Source: Flavobacterium panacis (GTDB taxonomy: Bacteria; Bacteroidota; Bacteroidia; Flavobacteriales; Flavobacteriaceae). From it: DNA of 64,000 nucleotides. The position numbers were made by a program, and so were the translations under genes. This document shows positions 1 through 8,236 of this stretch, piece after piece; position 1 is the stretch's first letter, and each line of letters starts with the position of its first letter. The notes under the pieces were generated by a model. It did no database searches. It saw only the letters and a list, made by a program, of their open reading frames with translations, and had not been told where the DNA came from. Location of the stretch: assembly GCF_024649945.1 (NCBI RefSeq), contig NZ_JANKMS010000010.1, positions 62,001-126,000 of the forward strand, in the 5' to 3' direction.

Positions 1-139
1 ATGGAAGTTTTTTTTCTGATGCTAATTTTTTAAGATGAGTTTGTAATTCAGGTCTGAAATCTGAAATAGCATTCGGATATGGATCTTTTCCACAGCTGTA
101 TAATATTGAGATTATAAAAAGAAACATTACTTTTTTCAT
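1..139 (-). CDS. Lipoprotein, 5' part only (runs off left edge)
   Basis: An open frame starts at the ATG whose complement is at 137-139 and stays open to base 1, giving 46 codons. The N-terminus (MKKVMFLFIISILYSC, then GKDPYPNA) is a type II signal peptide with lipobox LYSC, so the product should be a lipid-anchored envelope protein. The Cys is followed by G-K-D, broadly like Bacteroidota surface-lipoprotein signals. It lies 34 bp downstream of the GNAT-nitrilase gene on the same strand and may be cotranscribed with it. No domain can be named from the visible 46 residues. Confidence 0.6.
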   Translation of the reverse strand, partial: MKKVMFLFIISILYSCGKDPYPNAISDFRPELQTHLKKLASEKKLP

Positions 140-173
140 AAGCACTTTTATTGGCCTTTGTACAACATTTTTA

Positions 174-1703
174 TCAGGTATTCAATTTCTTAATTTCGTA
201 AAGATCAGATCTACGGTCTTTTAATGTTTTTACGCTTCCATGTTCATGAAGTTCTTTCAGTAAATTCAAATCAACATCAACAATTAAAGTCATTTCTGTG
301 TTTGGAGTTGCTTCTGCTTTGATTCCGTTACTTGGAAAAGCAAAATCCGATGGAGTAAATACAGAAGACTGTGCATATTGAATATCCATATTGTTCACTT
401 TTGGAAGATTTCCAACGCAACCTGCTATGGCTACATAACACTCATTTTCGATAGCGCGTGCCTGCGAACAATGTTTTACACGGGTGTAACCGTTTTGTGT
501 ATCGGTTAAAAAGGGTACGAATAAAATGTTCATTCCTTCATCTGCCAAAAGTCTTGAAAGTTCTGGGAACTCGACATCATAACAAATTAAAATTCCAATT
601 TTACCGCAATCGGTATCAAAAGTTTTAAATTCAGAACCGCCTTTCATTCCCCAGTGAATTACTTCGTTTGGTGTAATATGAATTTTGGTATACATTTCTG
701 AAGTCCCGTCTCTTTTACATAAAAAACCGACATTATACAGATTTCCACTTTCTACATAAGGCATACTTCCTGTAATAATATTGATGTTGTATGAAATGGC
801 AAATTCCTGGAATTTCTTTTGAATGGGATCGGTATGACGTGCCAATTCACGAATAGCTTCTGCCTCAGATAAATGATTGTAATCGGCCATTAAAGGAGCG
901 GTGAACAATTCTGGAAATAAAGCAAAGTCAGAACCATAACCTGAAACGGCATCGATGAAGAATTCTGCTTGTTCAAAAAGAGCTTCAACATTATTTAAAG
1001 GACGCATCTGCCATTGAATTAATCCTAAACGAATGATGTTTTTCTTAAGATTAATCAGTTTCGGACTATCTTCATAATAAATATTATTCCATTCCAGTAA
1101 GACAGCGAATTCTTTTGATTCCTCGTCACCTTCCAAATAATTTTTGATGATTCTTAAAACGTGAAAATCGTTGCTCAACTGAAAAGTCAATACTGGATCG
1201 TATAATTCTTTCGTTCGAACTTTTTCAATATACGCTTTAGGAGACATTTTTTTAGCATGTTCTCTATAACTCGGAATTCGGCCTGCAAAAACAATCGCTT
1301 TTAAGTTTAATTGTTCGCAAAGTTCTTTTCTCGCGTCGTACAAACGTCTTCCCAAACGCAAACCTCTATAGTTTGGATGAATGAAAACATCTATTCCGTA
1401 TAAAATTTCAGCATTTGGATTATGAGTAGAGAAGGTGTAATCACCGCTAATTTGTTGGTAATTGTGTCTTTTCTCTACTAGTTTTTCATCGACAATGAGC
1501 GATAATGCAGAGCCTACTACCTTTCCATCCACTAAAATTACGAGCTGTCCTTCTGGGAAAATAGAAAGAAGTCTTTCGATATCATCAGATCCCCAATACG
1601 AATCGGCCATTTCTGGATACGATTCGATCATTGATTTTTTTAACTGTTTGTAATCTTCAATTTCTAAATTTCGTAATTCTACTTTTTTGATTTTTGCCTG
1701 CAT
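174..1703 (-). CDS. GNAT acetyltransferase fused to carbon-nitrogen hydrolase (nitrilase superfamily)
   Basis: A 509-residue cytoplasmic protein with two domains. Residues 1 to about 215 form a GNAT N-acetyltransferase fold; the acetyl-CoA loop is seen in the RGLRLGRRLYDAR segment (113-125). Residues about 222-505 form a nitrilase-superfamily amidohydrolase with the complete catalytic triad: Glu265 in FPELF, Lys340 in YTKIHITPNE and Cys374 in LICYDVEFPE. This fusion is a known family in Bacteroidota and Proteobacteria. Its substrate is unknown; hydrolysis of a small amide and acyl transfer to or from an amine are the plausible activities. A good promoter lies directly upstream (1720-1751), supporting the ATG at 1703. 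The lipoprotein gene downstream may share the transcript. Both domains look intact. Confidence 0.9.
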   Translation of the reverse strand: MQAKIKKVELRNLEIEDYKQLKKSMIESYPEMADSYWGSDDIERLLSIFPEGQLVILVDGKVVGSALSLIVDEKLVEKRHNYQQISGDYTFSTHNPNAEILYGIDVFIHPNYRGLRLGRRLYDARKELCEQLNLKAIVFAGRIPSYREHAKKMSPKAYIEKVRTKELYDPVLTFQLSNDFHVLRIIKNYLEGDEESKEFAVLLEWNNIYYEDSPKLINLKKNIIRLGLIQWQMRPLNNVEALFEQAEFFIDAVSGYGSDFALFPELFTAPLMADYNHLSEAEAIRELARHTDPIQKKFQEFAISYNINIITGSMPYVESGNLYNVGFLCKRDGTSEMYTKIHITPNEVIHWGMKGGSEFKTFDTDCGKIGILICYDVEFPELSRLLADEGMNILFVPFLTDTQNGYTRVKHCSQARAIENECYVAIAGCVGNLPKVNNMDIQYAQSSVFTPSDFAFPSNGIKAEATPNTEMTLIVDVDLNLLKELHEHGSVKTLKDRRSDLYEIKKLNT

Positions 1704-1719
1704 ATAGTAAGATTTATCT

Positions 1720-1751
1720 CAAATATACAAAAAAAGATTTCCATTTACAAA
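1720..1751 (-). promoter_or_regulatory. Bacteroidota-type promoter for the GNAT-nitrilase gene
   Basis: On the minus strand TTTG (1751-1748) is followed after 20 bp by TATATTTG (1727-1720), matching the flavobacterial pattern TTG-N17-23-TAnnTTTG. The expected transcription start is about 10 bp before the ATG at 1703, so the leader is very short. Confidence 0.65.
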
Positions 1752-1879
1752 CGCTTACAAATAGTTACAGTCGATAGTAAATAGTTAATAACCGACTGTC
1801 GTTTAAGGGATTTCTCATCTTTGCATCGTTGAAGTTGACGAATAATTTCAATTTATATAACCTTAAAATAATATACGCC

Positions 1880-2206
1880 ATGAATGCAATGAAAAACAGA
1901 GTACAGTTAATCGGGAACGTAGGGAATGATCCAGAAATCAAAACATTAGAAAGCGGTAAAAAACTAGCGCATTTAACAATCGCTACCCACGATGTTTACA
2001 GAAACGAAAAAGGAGATAAGGTAGAACAAACCGAATGGCATCGAGTAACAGCTTGGGGTAAAACGGCAGAAATTATCGAAAAGTTTGTCTCAAAAGGAAA
2101 AGAAGTTGCTGTTGACGGAAAGTTGACGCACAGAAGTTATGAAGACAAAAATGGAGAGCGAAAATACATTACAGAAGTTGTTGTAAACGAGATTTTGTTG
2201 CTATAA
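1880..2206 (+). CDS. ssb: Single-stranded DNA-binding protein, short paralogue without acidic tail
   Basis: A 108-residue OB-fold SSB starting MNAMKNRVQLIGNVG. Family hallmarks are present: NRVQLIGNVGNDPE, the TEWHRVTAWGKTAE segment, and the Gly-Lys-rich KGKEVAVDGKLTHRSYED. The frame stays open upstream to 1829, but a weak -7-like CATCTTTG at 1816-1823 would put the transcript start near 1830, so ATG 1880 (or 1889) is the sensible start. The protein ends VVNEILLL and lacks the flexible linker and DDxxPF-type acidic tip that recruits partner proteins. It is therefore probably a secondary SSB rather than the main chromosomal one. It is transcribed alone and followed by a strong terminator. Confidence 0.88.
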   Translation: MNAMKNRVQLIGNVGNDPEIKTLESGKKLAHLTIATHDVYRNEKGDKVEQTEWHRVTAWGKTAEIIEKFVSKGKEVAVDGKLTHRSYEDKNGERKYITEVVVNEILLL

Positions 2207-2239
2207 ATAATCTTTGACTAAACGCCACGAAATACAATT

Positions 2240-2273
2240 AAACCCGACAGATTTTTAAAAACCTGTCGGGTTT
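2240..2273. terminator. Bidirectional intrinsic terminator
   Basis: A perfect 11-bp stem (AAACCCGACAG at 2240-2250 with its complement at 2263-2273) with flanking A and T runs, placed between the converging ssb and DUF2461 genes. Confidence 0.85.
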
Positions 2274-2294
2274 AACTTTTATAATGCAATATAG

Positions 2295-2990
2295 TTATAG
2301 AATTGAAGCGCCATTTATATCCGTCGTAAGCACTTCACTCATATAATCAAAAAAAGGTCTCATGTTTTTAAAAGCATCCAAAGCCATTTCTAAAAAATTC
2401 GGACTTAAAACTTCTTCATCTGTAAAGCGTTTTATGACTAGAAATTGTTTGTAACGAAGTAAATCGATAGCGGGATGATCAATATCGAAACCTTTTGGTT
2501 TTGTTTTGAGTTGTTCGCCTTGCAAAGTTCCAAAGTTACTTTTGAAAGTTTTTGAATTTAGTATTTTTTGAAAGGTTTCGGGATCTTGGGCAAATTCGGC
2601 TCTTAATCTTTTTAAATCCGCAGCGCTTGGTCCCCAGAAAGCTCCTGCGAAAAAACTGTTTCCTCCTTTTTCGAGGTGAAAATAATAACCGCCACGTCTT
2701 GCTGCGGTTGCGCGAGTAAAACTGCCACCCCAATAATCTTTAAAGGGAGTTTTGTCTTTAGAAAATCGAATATCACGATAGATTCTGTAAACGCTTTTCT
2801 TGCCCGAAGTATTTTCTAAAACATCTGTTTTAGAAAGTTCTTTTAGCAAAGCGCCTGCAAAGTTTTCAATATGATTTAACTCGATTAAATATTGAGGTTT
2901 ATTAGCTTCAAACCAAGGTTTATTGTTGTTTTCTTTTAGCTGAACCAAGAAATCAAGACTTGATTTAGGGATTGTAATATTGTTTTCCAT
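2295..2990 (-). CDS. DUF2461 (TIGR02453) family protein
   Basis: A 231-residue soluble protein matching the DUF2461 family along its length: an N-terminal FLVQLKENNNKPWFEANK segment, the conserved YRIYRDIRFSKDKTPFKDYW block (about 68-87), and GGYYFHLEKGGNSFFAGAFW (about 100-119). The family is widespread and its biochemical function is unknown. Length and conserved blocks are normal, with no signal peptide or membrane segment. It stands alone between two terminators. Confidence 0.88.
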   Translation of the reverse strand: MENNITIPKSSLDFLVQLKENNNKPWFEANKPQYLIELNHIENFAGALLKELSKTDVLENTSGKKSVYRIYRDIRFSKDKTPFKDYWGGSFTRATAARRGGYYFHLEKGGNSFFAGAFWGPSAADLKRLRAEFAQDPETFQKILNSKTFKSNFGTLQGEQLKTKPKGFDIDHPAIDLLRYKQFLVIKRFTDEEVLSPNFLEMALDAFKNMRPFFDYMSEVLTTDINGASIL

Positions 2991-3030
2991 AATGAATTTA
3001 AAATCGAAAGAGACTGCAATTTAAAACTAA

Positions 3031-3060
3031 AAAACCCACCAGAGAAATCTGATGGGTTTT
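3031..3060 (-). terminator. Intrinsic terminator of the small Cys-rich gene
   Basis: A 13-bp stem with one mismatch (AAAACCCACCAGA at 3031-3043 with 3048-3060) and a GAAA tetraloop, starting 11 bp beyond the end of the minus-strand gene at 3072. Confidence 0.75.
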
Positions 3061-3071
3061 TCTATATTTTG

Positions 3072-3257
3072 TTAAGCCGTTTTTTTGAATAAATCAAACA
3101 TAGGACAACGTGAGCAACGCTTCTTTTCGCTTTTTTTGTATTTCTCACAACAAGAAGATTTACAGTTTTCAATCTTCTTAATTTTCTCAAGGATAACTTT
3201 ATTTTTTTTGTCTTTTTTATCCTTTTTCTTGTCCTTGTCTTTTTCTTTCTTGCCCAA
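3072..3257 (-). CDS. Small lysine-rich protein with a Cys cluster
   Basis: A 61-residue protein with two parts. Residues 2-30 are almost entirely Lys and Asp (MGKKEKDKDKKKDKKDK...). The C-terminus carries four cysteines and looks like a metal site: KSSCCEKYKKSEKKRCSRCPMF. An overlapping frame (3062-3298) also reads through this region but encodes only basic low-complexity sequence, while this frame has the ordered Cys pattern C-C-x(11)-C-x2-C and a dedicated terminator. I recall similar short CCEKYKK...CxRCP proteins as conserved hypotheticals in flavobacteria. Zinc binding is an inference from the Cys spacing, and nucleic-acid binding from the charge. Confidence 0.65.
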   Translation of the reverse strand: MGKKEKDKDKKKDKKDKKNKVILEKIKKIENCKSSCCEKYKKSEKKRCSRCPMFDLFKKTA

Positions 3258-3339
3258 TTTTCCTCTGTATTATAAAAACAGAGACAAATATAAATCAAAA
3301 AAGTAATTTTTAAGTATTCTAAATAAACTTTAACTTTTT

Positions 3340-3858
3340 TTATTTTGGATTGATAGCAATTGAACTTGTAACTGTTAATTGCTGAATATCACGGTCAAAC
3401 AAGTAAAGTCCGCCTTTATCATCACCAATTAAATTGATTTTATCCAGAATTGATTTTGCTGTAGCTTCTTCTTCGATTTGTTCCGAAACGTACCATTGTA
3501 AGAAATTATGACTTGCATAATCTCTTTCTTCAAAAGTAATATGCACTAATTCGTTAATCGATTGAGAAACAAAAAGTTCGTGATTGTAAAGTTCCTCAAA
3601 CATTTCTTTGAAAGTAGAATAGGTTGTTTTTGGCGCTTTAAGATCTGTAACCTGAGCATGTCCACCACGTTCATTTACATATTTAACCAATTTAAGCATA
3701 TGTGCACGCTCTTCATCTGACTGTGTGTACATAAATTGAGCAATTCCTTCTAATCCTTGTACTTCCGCCCAACAAGCCATTGAAAGATACGTTTGTGAAG
3801 ATTCTGCTTCTATTCTGATTTGCTTATTTAAAGCTGATTCAATATTTTTTGATAGCAT
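3340..3858 (-). CDS. ftnA: Ferritin (non-heme iron storage)
   Basis: A 172-residue bacterial ferritin. The ferroxidase ligands fall at the positions usual for FtnA: Glu17, Tyr24, Glu50, His53, Glu94, Gln127 and Glu130. It oxidises Fe(II) and stores the mineral inside a 24-mer shell in the cytoplasm. An in-frame ATG exists 15 codons upstream (3903), but the added residues are unlike the family and MLSKNIESALNKQI is the normal beginning, so 3858 is chosen. It is a monocistronic gene on the minus strand. No iron-dependent operator is obvious in its leader. Confidence 0.95.
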   Translation of the reverse strand: MLSKNIESALNKQIRIEAESSQTYLSMACWAEVQGLEGIAQFMYTQSDEERAHMLKLVKYVNERGGHAQVTDLKAPKTTYSTFKEMFEELYNHELFVSQSINELVHITFEERDYASHNFLQWYVSEQIEEEATAKSILDKINLIGDDKGGLYLFDRDIQQLTVTSSIAINPK

Positions 3859-3953
3859 AATATGTGTCTTTTTTGTAAAATTAGAAAAAATAATCCAAAT
3901 CACTTTTTGAAAACCGCGAAAACATTACACATTTTGATTAACTTTTATTAAAG

Positions 3954-5405
3954 TTAATGTGATTTTATATCGCCAAAAGTGAACGGTTTCGAGAATTGAG
4001 ATTTGTTCATAATTGGATTTCCATTGTCTTGGATCATCATGCCATCCGTAAATTTTCGCATTAAAAATTGTTGAGAGCCACTTTCGAAATAACTCAAAAC
4101 ATAATAATCTTTCAATCTTAATACATCATATATTCTGATGTCTTTATTGCTATTTAAATAGTAAAATAAGTTGTCAATAGCCAAAGGCCTTGATTGATGA
4201 TCTCTTGTGAAGTTTAAGTTTTCGTTTAACATAGCATCAAAGTAAACGGCTTTAGTTAGCGAATATGGAGTGCGTTCGCCAAAATCTGTTGAAGAATTAA
4301 ATGAAAAATAAAAATCGGAATATTCTCCAAAACCGCTAAAAGTGATAAAACTGTTTTGGTGGTTTTTAAAAATAGAAATACCAGCAGGAAGTCCGTTTAT
4401 ATTTTTCAGGAATTTTTCAGTGTTTTTTAATTGACGAGGAGAATTGTTATCAATTTGTATTATAAAAGGTGAGTTCATAAAAGGAATCGTATCATTTTTT
4501 GAGAATGAATAATTCTTAATGCCCTTTCCGGAATCAAAATCTTTGATTTCAAACAGAATGAATTCTCTATTTGCCTTCACTTGGAATATTTTATTATCAC
4601 TATAAAATGAATTCGTTGTTCGGAATGGAGTTCCTGAAGCAGGCAGATCAAAAGTTTTTTCTTTTAAATCACCAGTTTTAATATTAAGGTCGAAAGCTTG
4701 TGTTTTGGTAAGTGTATTATCGAATGTCAAAATAATATGGTCTTGAACAACATACATTTTGCTTATGCTTGAAGCCAATTCTATAGGAGTGTAAATATTT
4801 GGGTCGATTTTGTTTATCGGGAAATATTTAATAAGTGCATTGAAAGAAATCTGTACATTCCTTTCATTCTTGAAAATAAATGATGAAAAATCAAACATTT
4901 TAATTTCGCATTTTCCATCTTCGAATTTGTAAAGAAGCAGATGCTCAAAATCTTTTTCTTTTGCCAGAATATAAAACTTGTTAAGTTGTTGGAAACAGCT
5001 AATAATATACTCGTGATTTTTAGGAAAATCAAACTTTAAGGATTCTGAGGTTTTGTTATCGAGATTATAAGTTGTGATTAAAATGTTTTTATCATTATTG
5101 GAATTCCAGTAAAGCGATGGTTGTTTATGCTCATCTATACTGTAACCAATTAAATCTCGGCTAATTTCATGTTTTATAGAATCTGTAAATTGATTTGTAA
5201 GGAATAAAGACGTATTGTATTTTAAAATATTTACGTTTTTATTGTCCCAAGTAAAAATATAAATATCCTTGGTTTTTTCATCTTGAGCATTTAAAATCTG
5301 AGTTTTTCCTAGAAAGTTCAGATTTAATGGTAAAGAATTTAGCACTGTTTGACTAAACAGAACTGTCTTAGAACACAAAAGCAAGAGGAGTAGCAGTTTT
5401 TTCAT
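3954..5405 (-). CDS. Secreted protein of unknown function (paralogue A)
   Basis: A 483-residue protein with a Sec signal peptide (MKKLLLLLLLCSKTVLFSQ, cleavage likely after SQ). The mature part is rich in beta-strand and aromatic residues, with repeated strand-like stretches such as NVNILKYNTSLFLTNQF and YYVLSYFESGSQQFLMRKF, which suggests a beta-propeller-like or all-beta fold (inference). It is clearly homologous to the gene at 6809-8203: both begin SQTVL, share ILKYN[TS][SA]LFL, [FL]DFSSF[IT]F, RT[TS]NS[FY]Y, a DFDSG/DYDSG block and an RKFTDG C-terminal block. The OmpA gene between them is on the same strand. No enzyme motif is seen. A TTAACTTT hairpin (3938-3957) overlaps the stop codon. 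Confidence 0.8.
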   Translation of the reverse strand: MKKLLLLLLLCSKTVLFSQTVLNSLPLNLNFLGKTQILNAQDEKTKDIYIFTWDNKNVNILKYNTSLFLTNQFTDSIKHEISRDLIGYSIDEHKQPSLYWNSNNDKNILITTYNLDNKTSESLKFDFPKNHEYIISCFQQLNKFYILAKEKDFEHLLLYKFEDGKCEIKMFDFSSFIFKNERNVQISFNALIKYFPINKIDPNIYTPIELASSISKMYVVQDHIILTFDNTLTKTQAFDLNIKTGDLKEKTFDLPASGTPFRTTNSFYSDNKIFQVKANREFILFEIKDFDSGKGIKNYSFSKNDTIPFMNSPFIIQIDNNSPRQLKNTEKFLKNINGLPAGISIFKNHQNSFITFSGFGEYSDFYFSFNSSTDFGERTPYSLTKAVYFDAMLNENLNFTRDHQSRPLAIDNLFYYLNSNKDIRIYDVLRLKDYYVLSYFESGSQQFLMRKFTDGMMIQDNGNPIMNKSQFSKPFTFGDIKSH

Positions 5406-5456
5406 AGAGAAATATCTATCAAATTTTATTCCATTATATTAACTGAAAGTTAAACA

Positions 5457-5491
5457 AAAAAGTCCTTAAGAAACTTTCTTAAGGACTTTTT
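5457..5491 (-). terminator. Intrinsic terminator downstream of the OmpA gene
   Basis: A perfect 14-bp stem (AAAAAGTCCTTAAG at 5457-5470 with 5478-5491), 7-nt loop and flanking A/T runs, so it could act in both directions. It separates the OmpA gene from paralogue A, which must have its own promoter. Confidence 0.85.
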
Positions 5492-5512
5492 ATTTGTAAT
5501 TAAAAAAAGGAA

Positions 5513-6643
5513 TTATTTTACTAAAAATGTAACTCTTCTTGCTAATCTTCTTGCTTCATCAGAATCTTTTTGAATTGATGTATCTGCACCATTTGCAATA
5601 ACATTCAAACGAGAAGAAGCAATTCCAGCTTTTTCAAAAATAGTTTTTACATTATTTGCTCTTGTGTTTGATAGTTTTTCATTGTACTCTGCTTTTCCAA
5701 CCTGATCGGCATATCCTATAAGATCAAGAGTGGCAGATGGATTTCGTCTTAGATAATTTAAAACAACATCAATAGCAGCAGTCGAGTTTTCTATTGGAGT
5801 TGTTTTATTAAAATCAAAGTACACGCTGTAATATTTGTCATTAATCATTTTTTTGATCAAATCATTATCAACAGCTTGTGCAGGAGTTTGTTTTTCGATT
5901 ACAACTTCTTTCTTTGAAGGTATTTTCTTGATTTGTTCTTCAAGTTCTGATACTTTGTTTTCTAAGGCAGAAATATCAGCATAGTTAGTGTTGTTATCAG
6001 TTACAACCCAGTCAGCATGTTTTGTGTTTTTACCTAAGTAAATGTTTAAACCAACTGTTCCGTTAAAGATTAATCCCGAAAAACCTCTATTCTCCACAAA
6101 CGTTCCATCAAAAGTATGATCTTGTGTAGCATTCAAAATAGTAGAAAAATCACCTGTTAAAGCAACTCTGTTCGATAATCTTATTTGTCCAGTAACACCA
6201 GCAATAAAATTGCCTATTTCATCGGCGCCTTTAAAATTATCGCTTCTTAATTGCGCATAACCAAAACCAGCATGTCCTAATAAACCAAAAGTTTTAGTCC
6301 AGGTTTCGAAATTCATGATACGACCTAAGTTGGCAACAGCTTGTAAATCTACTCTGTAGTATTTTGAATCAAAATCGATAGAATTTTTTTTCCCGGTAAA
6401 ACTATTATATCCGAAGTCAACCTTTAAACCAAATTTGTTGTTAAACATGTAGCGAACTCCCAGATCACCAACCCAAGGACTTGGAGTATCTGTTGAATAA
6501 CCTGAAGAAAAAGGCCTTTGAGGTTTAGTTAATCCTCCAGCAAATTCTACAGACCATTTGTTGAATCCACTGTTGCTTTCTGTTTGTGCATGAACTCCTG
6601 TCAACGCAAGAGCAAATGCTAAAGTCATGACAACTTTTTTCAT
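5513..6643 (-). CDS. OmpA-family outer-membrane protein
   Basis: 376 residues. A Sec signal peptide (MKKVVMTLAFALALTGVHAQ) is followed by an OmpA-like beta-barrel of about 190 residues (alternating strands, e.g. VGLNIYLGKNTKHADWVV near its end). A linker with a short coiled-coil (ALENKVSELEEQIKKI) leads to a C-terminal peptidoglycan-binding OmpA domain (about 272-376) with YFDFNKTTP, LIGYADQVGKAEYNEKLS and RANNVKTIFEKAGI. The usual role is to tie the outer membrane to peptidoglycan. The arginine of the peptidoglycan site is present in the SNTRANNV segment. It sits between two homologous secreted proteins, a local arrangement suggesting a shared envelope role (inference). Confidence 0.92.
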   Translation of the reverse strand: MKKVVMTLAFALALTGVHAQTESNSGFNKWSVEFAGGLTKPQRPFSSGYSTDTPSPWVGDLGVRYMFNNKFGLKVDFGYNSFTGKKNSIDFDSKYYRVDLQAVANLGRIMNFETWTKTFGLLGHAGFGYAQLRSDNFKGADEIGNFIAGVTGQIRLSNRVALTGDFSTILNATQDHTFDGTFVENRGFSGLIFNGTVGLNIYLGKNTKHADWVVTDNNTNYADISALENKVSELEEQIKKIPSKKEVVIEKQTPAQAVDNDLIKKMINDKYYSVYFDFNKTTPIENSTAAIDVVLNYLRRNPSATLDLIGYADQVGKAEYNEKLSNTRANNVKTIFEKAGIASSRLNVIANGADTSIQKDSDEARRLARRVTFLVK

Positions 6644-6808
6644 TTTTATTGAGGTTTTAAATTTGGCTCAAAACAACAATAAAATATAAGTAAATTCTTC
6701 CCCTATAAGTCAGAAAAATGCTATAATAGGATAATTTACGAGGTAGTTTTTAAGTAAAAATAAGGAGGGAATGAGGTGTTTTTTGGTAATTGATTCATAA
6801 TGAAATAT

Positions 6809-8203
6809 TTAATCAAATCCGTCTGTAAATTTGCGTAAAACATATTCTTTTGCAATTGTATCGTAATACCCCAAGATCGAATAATTGCTTAGCTTTAGAA
6901 TGTTCGGAAAAAATATTTCTCGATGATTATCTATAAAATAATACATTTTGTCTGTTGCAAAAGGTTCATGAGTTTCGGTGGTTAATTCCAGTTTTTTAGT
7001 CCACACGCTTTCAAAAAATACAGAATAATTGCTGTCTATACTGTAATTGCTGGACGGAAAATCTCCAAAAGAATCATCAAACATATTAAAACCATTCATA
7101 GATACGGTTCTTGAACTACTACCGGAACCTCCTAAAGTGATAAAAAGATTCTTTTTGTTTTTGAATACCGAAAGTCCTGCATCAACAGATGCTAATTCTT
7201 TTATAAAGCTGGCGGTTTTCTTGATTACTTTAGGTTTTCGGTTTTCAATCTGCATCAAAAGTGGTGAATTGTTAAAGCGAATGGTATCTTTTTTCGTCAC
7301 ATTAAACGATTTTAAAACTTCACCAGAATCGTAATCTTTCACGTCAAATAAAAGCTCATTTGAATTTACAGTGAGCTGATACAGTTTGTTTTCGTGGTAA
7401 TAAGAATTGGAAGTTCTTGGGTTTTTCTGACCTAAAGGCTTTATAAATGTCTTTTCTTTAATCTCAGAATTTTCTAAATTAATATCAAAAAGTTGAGTTT
7501 TTCTAGGACTTTGGTCTAAGGTCAAAATTAAACGATTTGGAAGCGTATATAATTTGCTTTTTGCCACAACCCGATACAATGGATTGTATTCTCCGGAATC
7601 CATTTTCTCAATCGGGTTTTCATTTAAAATCTGATTGAAGGTTTTCTGCTGGGTTTTTCGATCTCTAAACGTAAAAGAAGAGAAATCTAGAAACTTCTCG
7701 TCGGCAATTCCGTTTTTAAAAGTATATGCGGTTAATGCCTGTTTGTCTTTGTATTTCAGAATCAAATAGAAATTGTTGTCTTTTTGATATTGTGCAATAA
7801 TAGATTGATTTTCAGAAGGAAAAGTAAATTTTAATGCTTTTGTGGTTTTAGTTTCAAAATAATACTTGATGACAATGATGTTCTTTTCTACAGCCGAAAA
7901 CCAGTAAACGGTCGGATTACCATCTTCACTGAAGCTATATCCCATGATTGATCTGTTTTCGACATATTGGCGTGTAGCCACAAACTGATCGTTCAGGAAG
8001 AGAGCACTATTGTATTTGAGAATCGTAAAATTATTGAGCGATGCTATAAAAACAAAAACATCATGTGTAATGGTGTTTTCTGCATTTAAAGTTTCACATT
8101 CTTCCTTTGATGTTTTTAAATCTATTGGATAAGAAGTTAGTACTGTTTGACTTATCGAAACAGTACTACAGATTACAGCCAAAAAAAGGAAGATTTGTTT
8201 CAT
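6809..8203 (-). CDS. Secreted protein of unknown function (paralogue B)
   Basis: 464 residues with a signal peptide (MKQIFLFLAVICSTVSISQ) and the same architecture as the protein at 3954-5405, to which it aligns from end to end. Shared segments include ILKYNSALFL, LDFSSFTF, PRTSNSYYHENKLYQL and VLRKFTDG. It differs by a Gly/Ser-rich insertion near residue 360 (GGSGSSSRT) and lacks the last 20 or so residues of paralogue A. No catalytic motif is recognisable. It begins 33 bp after the CAT-like gene on the same strand and may be the last gene of a HAD/CAT-like/paralogue B transcript. Confidence 0.8.
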   Translation of the reverse strand: MKQIFLFLAVICSTVSISQTVLTSYPIDLKTSKEECETLNAENTITHDVFVFIASLNNFTILKYNSALFLNDQFVATRQYVENRSIMGYSFSEDGNPTVYWFSAVEKNIIVIKYYFETKTTKALKFTFPSENQSIIAQYQKDNNFYLILKYKDKQALTAYTFKNGIADEKFLDFSSFTFRDRKTQQKTFNQILNENPIEKMDSGEYNPLYRVVAKSKLYTLPNRLILTLDQSPRKTQLFDINLENSEIKEKTFIKPLGQKNPRTSNSYYHENKLYQLTVNSNELLFDVKDYDSGEVLKSFNVTKKDTIRFNNSPLLMQIENRKPKVIKKTASFIKELASVDAGLSVFKNKKNLFITLGGSGSSSRTVSMNGFNMFDDSFGDFPSSNYSIDSNYSVFFESVWTKKLELTTETHEPFATDKMYYFIDNHREIFFPNILKLSNYSILGYYDTIAKEYVLRKFTDGFD

Positions 8204-8236
8204 GTGTTTTTTTGAACAAAAATTATTCCATTTAAT

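Noticed and set aside
3062..3298. Alternative 78-codon minus-strand frame over the small Cys-rich gene
   Set aside because: It gives basic low-complexity sequence without the Cys pattern; the 3072-3257 frame fits better.
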